Source: Bacteroides sp. M10 (GTDB lineage Bacteria > Bacteroidota > Bacteroidia > Bacteroidales > Bacteroidaceae). From it: a DNA stretch of 64,000 bases. The notes beneath the pieces are model-generated. The model did not search any database. It saw nothing but the letters and a program-made list of their open reading frames with translations, and was not told the DNA's origin. Made by a program: the position numbers and the translations under genes. Shown one piece after another: positions 46,400-55,259 of the stretch; position 1 is the stretch's first letter, and each line of letters opens with the position of its first letter. The stretch covers positions 6,158,501-6,222,500 of the forward strand of contig NZ_CP060488.1 in NCBI RefSeq assembly GCF_014334015.1, written 5' to 3'.

Positions 46400-47953
46400 A
46401 TGAGTAATCAACTTGAAAAAATTAAAGAGCTTATTGAACGCCGTGCCGTAGCACGTATCGGAGGCGGTGAAAAAGCAATTGCGAAGCAACACGAAAAAGG
46501 GAAATACACAGCACGCGAGCGCCTGGCTATGCTGCTTGACGAGGGTAGCTTCGAAGAAATGGACATGTTCGTTGAGCACAGATGCACGAACTTCGGTATG
46601 GATAAGAAACATTATCCAGGCGACGGTGTAGTAACCGGTTGCGGTACAATCGAAGGACGTCTGGTATATGTGTTCGCACAGGACTTCACCGTTTCTGCCG
46701 GATCACTGTCAGAAACAATGTCACTGAAGATTTGTAAAATCATGGATCAGGCAATGAAGATGGGTGCTCCCTGCATTGGTATCAACGACTCGGGTGGTGC
46801 ACGTATCCAGGAAGGTATCAATGCTTTGGCCGGTTATGCAGAAATCTTCCAACGCAATATCCTTGCTTCCGGTGTTATCCCACAGATTTCAGGTATCTTC
46901 GGTCCTTGTGCCGGTGGTGCTGTTTATTCTCCGGCTCTGACCGACTTCACGCTGATGATGGAAGGTACTTCTTATATGTTCCTTACCGGACCGAAAGTTG
47001 TAAAAACCGTAACAGGTGAAGACGTTAGCCAGGAAAACCTCGGTGGCGCAAGCGTTCACTCCACTAAATCAGGTGTGACTCATTTCACCGCTAAAACAGA
47101 AGAAGAAGGTTTCGCCCTGATTCGCAAACTGTTAAGCTATATTCCTCAAAACAACCTTGAAGAAGCCCCTTATGTAGATTGTGTAGATCCAATCGACCGT
47201 TTGGAAGACTCTTTGAACGATATTATCCCCGACAGCCCAACTAAACCGTATGATATGTACGAAGTAATCGGCGCTATCGTGGACAACGGTGAATTCCTTG
47301 AAATCCAAAAAGATTATGCAAAGAATATCATCATTGGTTTTGCCCGTTTCAACGGACAGTCAGTAGGTATCGTTGCTAACCAGCCTAAATACTTGGCAGG
47401 TGTGCTCGATAGCAACGCATCTCGCAAGGGTGCACGTTTCGTGCGTTTCTGCGATGCATTCAATATTCCTATCGTATCGTTGGTAGACGTACCGGGATTC
47501 CTTCCGGGAACAGGTCAGGAATATAACGGTGTTATCCTTCATGGAGCTAAATTGCTGTATGCTTACGGTGAAGCTACTGTGCCTAAGGTTACGATCACAT
47601 TGCGTAAATCTTACGGAGGTTCTCACATTGTGATGAGCTGTAAGCAACTTCGCGGTGACATGAACTATGCATGGCCTACTGCCGAAATTGCAGTAATGGG
47701 TGGTGCCGGAGCAGTAGAAGTATTGTACGCACGCGAGGCTAAAGATCAGGAAAATCCTGCTCAATTCCTTGCTGAAAAAGAAGCAGAATACACGAAACTG
47801 TTTGCCAATCCTTACAATGCAGCTAAATACGGCTACATTGACGATGTGATTGAACCGCGCAACACACGTTTCCGCGTGATCCGCGCTTTGCAGCAGTTAC
47901 AGACTAAGAAATTGAGTAATCCGGCTAAGAAGCATGGTAATATTCCGTTGTAA
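46400..47953 (+). CDS. mmdA: Methylmalonyl-CoA decarboxylase / propionyl-CoA carboxylase carboxyltransferase subunit
   Basis: 517 residues. Crotonase-like carboxyltransferase with acyl-CoA oxyanion motifs in both halves ([11 protein letters not shown] and [26 protein letters not shown]). It moves the carboxyl group from methylmalonyl-CoA to biotin on the carrier protein encoded two genes downstream. The reading frame is full length and codon use indicates high expression. Confidence 0.95.
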   Translation: MSNQLEKIKELIERRAVARIGGGEKAIAKQHEKGKYTARERLAMLLDEGSFEEMDMFVEHRCTNFGMDKKHYPGDGVVTGCGTIEGRLVYVFAQDFTVSAGSLSETMSLKICKIMDQAMKMGAPCIGINDSGGARIQEGINALAGYAEIFQRNILASGVIPQISGIFGPCAGGAVYSPALTDFTLMMEGTSYMFLTGPKVVKTVTGEDVSQENLGGASVHSTKSGVTHFTAKTEEEGFALIRKLLSYIPQNNLEEAPYVDCVDPIDRLEDSLNDIIPDSPTKPYDMYEVIGAIVDNGEFLEIQKDYAKNIIIGFARFNGQSVGIVANQPKYLAGVLDSNASRKGARFVRFCDAFNIPIVSLVDVPGFLPGTGQEYNGVILHGAKLLYAYGEATVPKVTITLRKSYGGSHIVMSCKQLRGDMNYAWPTAEIAVMGGAGAVEVLYAREAKDQENPAQFLAEKEAEYTKLFANPYNAAKYGYIDDVIEPRNTRFRVIRALQQLQTKKLSNPAKKHGNIPL

Positions 47954-47984
47954 TCCAACTTTTCACATTAAAACAAGAACGATT

Positions 47985-48905
47985 ATGAACAAAACCAAAA
48001 TCGGAATATTCCTTTCTTTGCTATTGCTGATTGGGCTGACTTCTTGTGGAGAGAAAAAGTCTAACAACAAGTTGGTGCTGAATGAAATCCTGATAGACAA
48101 TCAGAGTAACTTTCAGGACGACTACGGATTGCACAGTGCATGGATTGAAATATTCAATAAATCATTCGGTAGCGCCGATCTGGCAGCTTGCTTGCTGAAA
48201 GTAAGCAACCAACCAGGCGATACAGTTACTTATTTTATTCCGAAAGGTGACGTACTAACGTTAGTGAAACCACGTCAACATGCCCTGTTCTGGGCAGACG
48301 GCGAGCCTAACCGCGGTACTTTTCACACAAGTTGCAAGTTGAATCCGGAAACAGCCAACTGGATTGGCTTGTACGACTCCGGCAGAAATCTGCTTGACCA
48401 GATTGTAGTGCCGGCAGGCGCTCTTGGTCCCGACCAATCATACGCTCGCGTAAGCGACGGAGCGGTAAACTGGGAAGTAAAAGGTGGAAGCAGTGACAAA
48501 TACGTCACTCCGAGCACCAACAACCAGACTCTTGACAGCAATGCCAAGATGGAAAACTTCGAAGAACATGATGCGGTAGGTATCGGTATGTCTATTTCTG
48601 CCATGAGTGTAGTATTTGTCGGATTGATTCTTCTTTATATTTCCTTCAAGGTTGTAGGCAGAGTTGCAGTCAACTTGAGCAAACGTAACGCCATGAAATC
48701 CAAAGGCATCGACAAACAAGAAGCGAAAGAGCTGTCACAGGCTCCGGGCGAAGTTTATGCTGCTATTTCTATGGCATTGCACGAAATGCAGGATGAAGTG
48801 CACGACGTAGAAGAAACGGTACTGACCATCACTCGTGTAAAACGTAGCTACTCACCGTGGAGTTCGAAGATTTACACCTTGCGTGAAACTCCTCCTAGAA
48901 AGTAA
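47985..48905 (+). CDS. Decarboxylase gamma-like subunit with N-terminal lamin-tail-like domain
   Basis: 306 residues from the ATG at 47985 (MNKTKIGIFLSLL); an ATG at 47934 overlaps mmdA. It carries a lipoprotein-type signal with Cys21 (GLTSCGEKK), a lamin-tail-like beta-sandwich (about 28-170, LVLNEILIDNQ and WIEIFNKSFGSADLAACLL), then one membrane helix (about 200-222) and an OadG-like cytoplasmic tail. Ordinary OadG is about 80-130 residues, so the exported domain is an addition. It should anchor the carboxyltransferase to the Na+ pump. Confidence 0.85.
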   Translation: MNKTKIGIFLSLLLLIGLTSCGEKKSNNKLVLNEILIDNQSNFQDDYGLHSAWIEIFNKSFGSADLAACLLKVSNQPGDTVTYFIPKGDVLTLVKPRQHALFWADGEPNRGTFHTSCKLNPETANWIGLYDSGRNLLDQIVVPAGALGPDQSYARVSDGAVNWEVKGGSSDKYVTPSTNNQTLDSNAKMENFEEHDAVGIGMSISAMSVVFVGLILLYISFKVVGRVAVNLSKRNAMKSKGIDKQEAKELSQAPGEVYAAISMALHEMQDEVHDVEETVLTITRVKRSYSPWSSKIYTLRETPPRK

Positions 48906-48928
48906 GTCACCTTTTAAAAAGTAAAACG

Positions 48929-49360
48929 ATGAAAGAATATAAATATAAAATCAACGGTAACTCATATAAAGTAACCATCGGAGATATTGAAGATAATATC
49001 GCTCATGTAGAAGTGAACGGTACACATTATAAAGTGGAAATGGAGAAACAGCCTAAAGTGGCTCCGAAACCAGTAACAGTGCGTCCTATGCCTAATGCTC
49101 CTACTGCTCCTACTCAAGTAGTGAAACCAGCTGCTCCATCTACCGGAAAATCGGGAGTGAAATCTCCGCTGCCGGGCGTTATCCTCGACATCAAAGTAAA
49201 TGTAGGCGATACTGTAAAGAAAGGCCAGACTATCATTATATTGGAAGCCATGAAGATGGAAAACAATATCAATGCGGATAAAGACGGTAAGATTACTGCC
49301 ATCAACGTAAACAAAGGTGACTCTGTTCTTGAAGGTAATGACCTCGTAATTATTGAATAA
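48929..49360 (+). CDS. Biotin carboxyl carrier protein of the decarboxylase
   Basis: 143 residues. A short N-terminal domain (1-40) is joined by a Pro/Ala linker (about 43-72) to a biotinyl domain with the attachment Lys109 in EAMKMEN. It carries the carboxyl group from MmdA to the membrane beta subunit. It is 24 bp behind the gamma-like gene and 1 bp before the beta subunit start. Confidence 0.95.
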   Translation: MKEYKYKINGNSYKVTIGDIEDNIAHVEVNGTHYKVEMEKQPKVAPKPVTVRPMPNAPTAPTQVVKPAAPSTGKSGVKSPLPGVILDIKVNVGDTVKKGQTIIILEAMKMENNINADKDGKITAINVNKGDSVLEGNDLVIIE

Positions 49361-49361
49361 T

Positions 49362-50522
49362 ATGGGAGATTTTATAAACTTTTTAGGAAATAACCTCGCC
49401 GACTTCTGGACATATACGGGCTTTGCAAATGCTACTGTAGGGCACATCGTTATGATTCTTGTGGGTTTGGGGTTCATCTATTTGGCAGTAGCCAAAGAGT
49501 TCGAACCGATGTTGCTGATTCCTATCGGTTTCGGTATATTGATCGGTAATATACCTTTTAATATGGATGCGGGATTGAAAGTCGGCATCTATGAAGAAGG
49601 TTCTGTATTGAATATCCTGTATCAGGGAGTGACCTCCGGCTGGTACCCGCCGCTCATCTTCTTGGGCATCGGAGCCATGACGGACTTCTCGGCACTTATC
49701 TCCAACCCGAAATTGATGTTGATCGGTGCAGCTGCACAGTTCGGTATCTTCGGTGCATACATGATCGCATTGGAAATGGGTTTCGACCCGATGCAAGCCG
49801 GTGCTATCGGTATCATTGGTGGAGCAGACGGTCCGACAGCCATCTTCCTTTCCTCCAAGCTAGCACCTAACCTAATGGGAGCCATTGCGGTGTCCGCCTA
49901 CTCCTACATGGCGTTAGTTCCGGTGATACAGCCGCCTATCATGCGTCTGCTCACCACCAAAAGCGAACGCGTCATCCGTATGAAACCGCCGCGTGCAGTT
50001 TCTCACACGGAGAAGGTGATTTTCCCGATCATCGGTTTGTTGCTGACTTGCTTCCTGGTTCCTTCCGGTCTGCCTTTGCTGGGTATGCTGTTCTTCGGTA
50101 ACCTGTTGAAAGAAAGTGGTGTAACCCGTCGTTTGGCTAATACAGCCAGCGGTCCGTTGATTGATACCATCACTATCCTGTTGGGTCTGACAGTAGGTGC
50201 TTCTACACAAGCATCCGAATTCCTGACGCTTGACTCTATCAAGATTTTTGCCCTTGGTGCATTATCGTTCATCATTGCAACGGCATCCGGTGTCATCTTC
50301 GTTAAGATCTTCAATATCTTCCTGAAGAAGGGTAATAAGATCAATCCGTTGATCGGTAATGCAGGTGTTTCTGCTGTTCCCGACTCTGCACGTATCTCAC
50401 AAGTGATTGGTTTGGAATACGATTCGACCAACTATTTGCTGATGCACGCTATGGGTCCGAACGTTGCCGGAGTGATCGGTTCAGCTGTTGCTGCCGGTAT
50501 CCTGCTTGGATTCTTGATGTAA
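49362..50522 (+). CDS. Na+-translocating decarboxylase beta subunit
   Basis: 386 residues from the ATG at 49362, immediately after the BCCP stop. Polytopic inner-membrane protein with the family signature GIIGGADGPTAIFLSSKLAP, whose Asp belongs to the Na+/carboxybiotin site. It decarboxylates carboxybiotin and exports Na+. Closes the operon; a strong terminator lies 80 bp downstream. Confidence 0.95.
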   Translation: MGDFINFLGNNLADFWTYTGFANATVGHIVMILVGLGFIYLAVAKEFEPMLLIPIGFGILIGNIPFNMDAGLKVGIYEEGSVLNILYQGVTSGWYPPLIFLGIGAMTDFSALISNPKLMLIGAAAQFGIFGAYMIALEMGFDPMQAGAIGIIGGADGPTAIFLSSKLAPNLMGAIAVSAYSYMALVPVIQPPIMRLLTTKSERVIRMKPPRAVSHTEKVIFPIIGLLLTCFLVPSGLPLLGMLFFGNLLKESGVTRRLANTASGPLIDTITILLGLTVGASTQASEFLTLDSIKIFALGALSFIIATASGVIFVKIFNIFLKKGNKINPLIGNAGVSAVPDSARISQVIGLEYDSTNYLLMHAMGPNVAGVIGSAVAAGILLGFLM

Positions 50523-50601
50523 GATATAAGGCAAGAGAGGACGCTTGTTTGAACAGTTCTTAAAACAAAAAATAAGATTATCCTAAAAGCCTTGAATTTA
50601 T

Positions 50602-50647
50602 AAAATCACCTTTACTGCATCATTGTAGTAAAGGTGATTTTTTATTG
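50602..50647 (+). terminator. Intrinsic terminator of the methylmalonyl-CoA decarboxylase operon
   Basis: Perfect 15-bp stem AAAATCACCTTTACT / AGTAAAGGTGATTTT, 10-nt loop, then further T. The rest of 50523-50827 is AT-rich with no gene. Confidence 0.9.
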
Positions 50648-50827
50648 TAAGAACTTGCCGCCTAAAAAATATTACATTTGCTCTGGCGTATACATCGTAT
50701 CGCGTTCCGTTGTGTTATCTTCTCTTATCATTTCGTTAATCTATCTAAAACAACCTACGAACAATTCGTAATTATAATATTTTTAGTAACTTGCAACAGA
50801 TAAGTCAAACAACTAAAATAAAATATT

Positions 50828-52168
50828 ATGAAACGGATTATCATTCTATTCTTTCTTTGCTATACTATTCCTTTAATAGCGCAACATACAGACCCTATTC
50901 AAGAAGCCATGGCAAATTATGACTATGAGACTGCCCTTTCCCTCATTGCCCAAAAGAAATCCACCCCTCCCCTGCTATTGCAGAAAGGCAAAGCATTGCG
51001 CGGACTAGGGCTCACCACAGAGGCACTTGCCACCTATCAGGAAATTATCCGTAATGATACCACAAATACTCGTGCTTTCATCGAAGCAGCCGAATGTTGC
51101 CGGACATTAGCTAACTATAATCAAGCCCTGAAATATTATGAACATGCACTCGATCTGAATCCGGAAAACAAATATGCACGTATTCAATATATCAGTTTGC
51201 TTCTATCCCAGCAGAAGTTTAGGGAGGCGCTTGGTGAAAGCAGCCTGATGACGGAAAAAGACAGTTCCGCCATTGCCCTGCATCTACAGGCACAAAGTTT
51301 TGAAGGAATGGGCGAACTTCTTCCCGCCGCAGGTTGCTATTACAATATCCAGGCTAAATATCCCGACGATTATCTGGCAGCCAGCAAACTAGGTGCTCTA
51401 AATATATCCGGTTCTTATTTCGACGAAGCCATCGAAGCTACAGAAAAATACCGGCAGATTGACAGTACCAATATTTCCGTCAACCGGCAGAACGCTTTAG
51501 CGTACTGCTTGAAACAAGACTACCCCACTGCCATCCGGCGTTATGAATATCTTGTCAGTCAAGGGGACAGTTCTTTTCATACTTGTTATTATTTAGGCAT
51601 TAGTTACTATGCAGCAGAGAAGTATTATGAAGCTCATGATTTCTTGGAAGTCGCCCGCAAATATGATCCCAACAATATCAATCTCCTTTATTACCTTGGC
51701 CGTGCCTGTTCCAAAACTTCCTGGAAAAAAGAGGGCGTAGACTATTTGGAAAAAGCCATTGATCTATCCATTCCCAAAGACAGCAGTATGACCCGGCTCT
51801 ATATCGGGATGACCGACTGTTACAAGATGGCACAAATGTACAAAGAACAGATTGCATCCATCAAAAAACGCTATCAACAGTATGACAAACAAAACCACAA
51901 ATTATTATATGACATGGCCTACATATACTTCTATGACTTAAAAGACAAAAAAAATGCGGAACGCTGCCTGGAAGCGTTCCTAAAAACACGCCCCAAAGAC
52001 GATAAAGAAGAAGCGGAAATGAACGAGAGAGGCGAACTCATTCTAGGAAAATCCAATTATTACAATGCTGCCGCCAACTGGCTGAAAGATATTCAAAGTA
52101 AACAAAAAATAGAAGACTTCTTTCAAAATTCCGCTCCCCAGCCCCCTCTCCCAAAGAAAGATAAATAG
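50828..52168 (+). CDS. Exported tetratricopeptide-repeat protein
   Basis: 446 residues with a cleavable signal peptide (YTIPLIAQHTD). TPR units cover about 60-380, for example NYNQALKYYEHALDLNPEN, KYYEAHDFLEVARKYDPNN and KKEGVDYLEKAIDL, ending in a Pro-rich tail (PQPPLPKKDK). Likely a periplasmic scaffold or assembly factor; nothing in the neighbourhood narrows this down. Confidence 0.85.
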   Translation: MKRIIILFFLCYTIPLIAQHTDPIQEAMANYDYETALSLIAQKKSTPPLLLQKGKALRGLGLTTEALATYQEIIRNDTTNTRAFIEAAECCRTLANYNQALKYYEHALDLNPENKYARIQYISLLLSQQKFREALGESSLMTEKDSSAIALHLQAQSFEGMGELLPAAGCYYNIQAKYPDDYLAASKLGALNISGSYFDEAIEATEKYRQIDSTNISVNRQNALAYCLKQDYPTAIRRYEYLVSQGDSSFHTCYYLGISYYAAEKYYEAHDFLEVARKYDPNNINLLYYLGRACSKTSWKKEGVDYLEKAIDLSIPKDSSMTRLYIGMTDCYKMAQMYKEQIASIKKRYQQYDKQNHKLLYDMAYIYFYDLKDKKNAERCLEAFLKTRPKDDKEEAEMNERGELILGKSNYYNAAANWLKDIQSKQKIEDFFQNSAPQPPLPKKDK

Positions 52169-52190
52169 GGATAGAACTGTAAAGAGACAA

Positions 52191-52234
52191 AAAAGGCTGC
52201 TACCGATGTTCAAACCGGAGCAGCCTCTTTCTTT
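52191..52234. terminator. Bidirectional terminator between TPR gene and fba
   Basis: AAAAGGCTGCT (52191-52201) pairs with AGCAGCCTCTTT (52219-52230) around a 17-nt loop containing a small CCG/CGG stem; A-rich and T-rich flanks serve both convergent transcripts. Confidence 0.8.
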
Positions 52235-52259
52235 TATTTATGGAATAATCCGGAGATTA

Positions 52260-53264
52260 TTACTGTGCCAATTTGTTGTCAGAACCGAGCACGTTGATGA
52301 TTTTGTGCTTGTACAGTTTTTCCATGTTGTCACGAGCCGGGCCAAGATACTTACGTGGGTCGAATTCAGCTGGTTTTTCAGCGAAAGTCTTACGGATAGC
52401 AGCAGTCATAGCCAGACGTGAGTCAGAGTCGATGTTGATTTTACAAACAGCAGACTTAGCAGCCTTACGCAACCATTCTTCGGGAATACCGATAGCAGCT
52501 TTCAATGCGCCACCGTATTGGTTGATAGTTGCCACTTCTTCCTGTGGAACAGAAGATGAACCGTGAAGAACGATAGGGAATCCCGGAAGTTTTTCCATTA
52601 CAGCGTCCAATACTTCGAATGCCAATGGAGGAGGAACCATTACGCCTGTAACCGGGTCGATGTGACATTGTTCCGGAGTAAACTTGTAAGCACCGTGAGA
52701 AGTACCGATTGAGATAGCCAAAGAGTCGCAACCAGTGCGAGTAGCGAAGTCGATTACTTCTTCAGGGTCAGTATATGTGTGGTGGTCAGCAGAAACTTCA
52801 TCTTCTACACCAGCCAATACGCCAAGTTCACCTTCTACAGTTACATCGAACTGGTGAGCGTATTCAACAACTTTCTTTGTCAATGCTACGTTTTCTTCGT
52901 AAGGAAGGTGAGAACCATCGATCATTACTGAAGAGAAACCTGAATCGATACAAGATTTGCAAGTTTCGAATGTATCTCCGTGGTCAAGGTGAAGAACGAT
53001 TTCCGGATGTGCGCAGCCTAATTCTTTAGCATATTCTACAGCACCCTGTGCCATGTAACGCAACAAAGTAGCGTTAGCATACTGACGAGCACCTTTAGAA
53101 ACCTGAAGAATCACAGGAGATTTAGTTTCAACAGCAGCCTTGATGATAGCCTGCATTTGTTCCATATTGTTGAAGTTGAATGCTGGGATAGCATATCCAC
53201 CTTTGATAGCCTTAGCAAACATTTCTCTTGTGTTTACCAATCCTAAATCTTTGTAATTTACCAT
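52260..53264 (-). CDS. fba: Class II fructose-bisphosphate aldolase
   Basis: 334 residues. Zn2+-dependent glycolytic aldolase. LHLDHGDTFE supplies the catalytic Asp94 and zinc ligand His95; GSHLPYEENV and LHGSSSVPQE provide substrate-binding loops. Highly biased codon use. It has its own promoter and shared terminator. Confidence 0.97.
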   Translation of the reverse strand: MVNYKDLGLVNTREMFAKAIKGGYAIPAFNFNNMEQMQAIIKAAVETKSPVILQVSKGARQYANATLLRYMAQGAVEYAKELGCAHPEIVLHLDHGDTFETCKSCIDSGFSSVMIDGSHLPYEENVALTKKVVEYAHQFDVTVEGELGVLAGVEDEVSADHHTYTDPEEVIDFATRTGCDSLAISIGTSHGAYKFTPEQCHIDPVTGVMVPPPLAFEVLDAVMEKLPGFPIVLHGSSSVPQEEVATINQYGGALKAAIGIPEEWLRKAAKSAVCKINIDSDSRLAMTAAIRKTFAEKPAEFDPRKYLGPARDNMEKLYKHKIINVLGSDNKLAQ

Positions 53265-53303
53265 TTTGTTTAAAGTTTATTGTTAGTGAATAAAAATTCT
53301 ACG

Positions 53304-53311
53304 CAAAAGTA
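53304..53311 (-). promoter_or_regulatory. -7 promoter element for fba
   Basis: TACTTTTG on the minus strand fits TAnnTTTG, 40 bp before the fba start. Confidence 0.55.
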
Positions 53312-53440
53312 AGCATTATCCATCGAATAACGAACATCGGAAAGAAAAATATAGTAGAAAAAGGTTTAAATCAGACAGCAAAATTTAGCAGGAATACGAG
53401 TGTGACATTAGATTGTAATGTCCACCTTGCAAACTTTGGG

Positions 53441-53554
53441 ATTTATGATTTCTGAATTCTGATTTATGCCTTCAGATTTATATCTCCTTATTTATACCTC
53501 ATTTTTCATTCATTTAATCACCAAAATCTGCATAGCAAATCAGAAATCATAAAT
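53441..53554. repeat. Inverted repeat in the fba-rpmE2 intergenic region
   Basis: ATTTATGATTTCTGA (53441-53455) is perfectly complementary to TCAGAAATCATAAAT (53540-53554). A second partial pair (AATTCTGATTTATG with AAATTAGAAATCAGAAATT) lies next to it. The 424-bp gap between fba and rpmE2 holds this repeat, both promoters and no gene. Confidence 0.75.
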
Positions 53555-53603
53555 TAGAAATCAGAAATTTTAGAAAACCTTTTTCTATTTCACAGAAAAG
53601 CAT

Positions 53604-53611
53604 TATCTTTG
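53604..53611 (+). promoter_or_regulatory. -7 promoter element for rpmE2
   Basis: TATCTTTG, 77 bp before the rpmE2 start. Confidence 0.65.
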
Positions 53612-53687
53612 CGCTCTGAAAAATGACCATTACACTATTTCTTACCAAAATAGTAACAGAATATAAATTAAAAAAACAGATACTGAA

Positions 53688-53942
53688 ATGAAAAAAGGCC
53701 TTCATCCAGAATCATACCGTCCGGTAGTATTTAAAGATATGTCAAATGGTGACATGTTTTTGTCTAGATCAACTGTAGCAACTAAAGAAACCATCGAATT
53801 CGAAGGTGAAACTTATCCGTTGCTGAAGATTGAAATCTCAAACACTTCTCACCCGTTCTATACAGGTAAATCTACATTGGTAGATACTGCAGGCCGTGTT
53901 GATAAGTTCATGAGCCGTTACGGTGACCGTAAGAAGAAATAA
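53688..53942 (+). CDS. rpmE2: 50S ribosomal protein L31 type B
   Basis: 84 residues. [20 protein letters not shown] and the absence of any Cys identify the zinc-independent B form of L31, which in many bacteria replaces the zinc-binding A form under zinc limitation. Here it has an ordinary promoter and a strong terminator; no Zur-like operator is apparent. Confidence 0.96.
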   Translation: MKKGLHPESYRPVVFKDMSNGDMFLSRSTVATKETIEFEGETYPLLKIEISNTSHPFYTGKSTLVDTAGRVDKFMSRYGDRKKK

Positions 53943-53964
53943 TTCGATCTTTCGTGAAAGATGA

Positions 53965-54001
53965 AAAAAGAGGAGATTCTCGCAGAGAATTTCCTCTTTT
54001 T
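53965..54001 (+). terminator. Intrinsic terminator after rpmE2
   Basis: AAAAAGAGGA and ATTCTC pair with GAGAAT and TCCTCTTTTT in a long, slightly bulged hairpin ending in T5; also works in the opposite direction against the ATPase remnant. Confidence 0.9.
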
Positions 54002-54022
54002 CGTTTTCTATATTCCTTAGCG

Positions 54023-54300
54023 TCAAGCATCATCCAACAAGAAATCGGCTATATGACGATGTCTTACACCCTCCACATTATCCTGCCACAAGCTGTCCAT
54101 GCTAACTACATATTTAGGATAATGGTCGTTAATAGCGAGCAAAGGAGCAAACTCCCTCTCAACAGTTCATCACGAATCAGACGCAGCACTACCGACGTTC
54201 CACTGCGACGAATACCCATTATCACTTTTACAAACAGCTTATCTATAAAAAGGAACGATTTGTTCCATATACTATACTGTTCACGATTAATCATATCCAA
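54023..54300 (-). pseudogene. Remnant of an AAA/DUF4143-type ATPase (internal deletion and frameshift)
   Basis: The 5' part encodes INREQYSIWNKSF and VIMGIRRSGTSVVLRLIRDE, the start and Walker A region of the Bacteroides ATP-binding DUF4143 family, with the Walker Lys replaced by Thr (GTS instead of GKS). After about 55 codons the frame shifts, and the other frame continues with REFAPLLAINDHYPKYVV and SMDSLWQDNVEGVRHRHIAD, the C-terminal end of the same family, stopping at 54023. About 300 codons between are missing, so this is a dead gene. Confidence 0.85.
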
Positions 54301-54301
54301 A

Positions 54302-54427
54302 AGTTTTTAGGATTATAAGCATAAAAATAGACTATTTCCGGAAAGTTTTTAGGGTTATAACCCTAAATAAATCCATAAATTCAGATTCTTTTAGGGTTAC
54401 AAGCCGAAAAATAAATAAAAGAAATAT
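54302..54427. repeat. Three-unit 42-bp repeat with TTAGGGTTATAACCCTAA palindrome
   Basis: AGTTTTTAGGnTTAyAA recurs with 42-bp period (units from about 54302, 54344 and 54386). The middle copy contains a perfect 18-bp palindrome (54349-54366). The array ends about 60 bp before the gene at 54488 and could be its operator region. Confidence 0.65.
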
Positions 54428-54487
54428 GACTAAATCCGATTTATTACCAAATAAAGAAAGTACCTTTACCCGACTAATTAATAAAAA

Positions 54488-54895
54488 ATGGAAATAACCG
54501 ATTTAAAACAAATGACAAAGGAAGAAGTTTTTAATTTCATCAGACAACGCCTTTCTTTCAGTAAAGAGCTGCAAGAACAATTCAGACATGTGAATAAAGA
54601 CGATCTCGCAAAAGAACATCGCAGATTCGAAATGTCCGGAAATGAATCAAAGACAGGCCAATGCACGATTTTCAACACTGCGATTCTGAACGAGTTTGCC
54701 GATCTTGGCATCTATGATTATACTTCTTATCTTTTTCTCGACTTCCACAATGGCACTCCAACCGTTTATCTCAAATACTTCTCCGAAAATGAAAATTTGG
54801 AATATACATTTACCGGATATACCACAACGGAAATCATCTTTGCAATTCTTGAACTGACTATCTTCTCCGGAAAGCCCAAAAGAAATCGCAGCTAA
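54488..54895 (+). CDS. Hypothetical protein
   Basis: 135 residues, no signal peptide or membrane helix. A helical, charged N-terminal half (MTKEEVFNFIRQRLSFSKEL) precedes a beta-rich half (YTSYLFLDFHNGTPTVYLKYF). I do not recognise the family. It is preceded by a repeat array and followed by a 700-bp non-coding region, so it is probably an independent accessory gene. Confidence 0.6.
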   Translation: MEITDLKQMTKEEVFNFIRQRLSFSKELQEQFRHVNKDDLAKEHRRFEMSGNESKTGQCTIFNTAILNEFADLGIYDYTSYLFLDFHNGTPTVYLKYFSENENLEYTFTGYTTTEIIFAILELTIFSGKPKRNRS

Positions 54896-54949
54896 AAAAA
54901 GAATTGCACGGAAAGACAATACGAGGTCAAAAGACTTTTATGGCTTTCA

Positions 54950-55023
54950 TTTAGGCACGGATTAGACGGGTTTCACGGTTCCATTAGACTAAAACCGCGA
55001 AATCCGTGTAATCCGTACCTAAA
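54950..55023. repeat. 31-bp imperfect inverted repeat (cacggatt type)
   Basis: Arms at 54950-54980 (TTTAGGCACGGATTAGACGG...) and 54993-55023 (...ATCCGTGTAATCCGTACCTAAA reversed) are complementary over about 27 of 31 positions around a 12-nt loop. It looks like a dispersed intergenic palindrome; it is also close enough to the 54488 gene to act as its transcript end. Confidence 0.75.
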
Positions 55024-55074
55024 TAATATCAATCTAATAGATGGTTTTACTTTTGGCTCCCTCCTTTTTATCAT

Positions 55075-55174
55075 CACATTATATTTGCCACCCGTATAGC
55101 ATATTTACCATCTTTATACCATACTCTCTATTCTCATACCATATTTCCTGCATTTATTTCCTCTTTTCCATCCT
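55075..55174 (+). repeat. 20-bp-period direct repeat array upstream of the 55192 promoter
   Basis: Degenerate units start at 55075, 55095, 55115, 55135 and 55155. The best-matching part is TATAGCATATTTACCATCTT / TATACCATACTCTCTATTCT / CATACCATATTTCCTGCATT. The period of about two helical turns and the position just upstream of a promoter recall the dyad array before the paralogous gene at 21231. Confidence 0.6.
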
Positions 55175-55191
55175 ATTCCGAAAAAAACATA

Positions 55192-55199
55192 TATCTTTG
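55192..55199 (+). promoter_or_regulatory. -7 promoter element for the structured leader and wHTH gene
   Basis: TATCTTTG, exact TAnnTTTG; predicted transcription start near 55206, about 420 nt before the start codon at 55628. Confidence 0.6.
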
Positions 55200-55203
55200 T
55201 CAT

Positions 55204-55250
55204 ACGCTTTCTGCCCATCAGCGTGATGAAACAGGCAAAAGCGTTTTTTA
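55204..55250 (+). terminator. Promoter-proximal terminator/attenuator hairpin
   Basis: ACGCTTTCTGCC pairs with GGCAAAAGCGT (one bulged C), capped by CATCA-GCG-TGATG, and is followed by six T. It starts at the predicted +1, so most transcripts may stop after about 45 nt unless something relieves it. Confidence 0.7.
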
Positions 55251-55259
55251 TTCCTTAAT

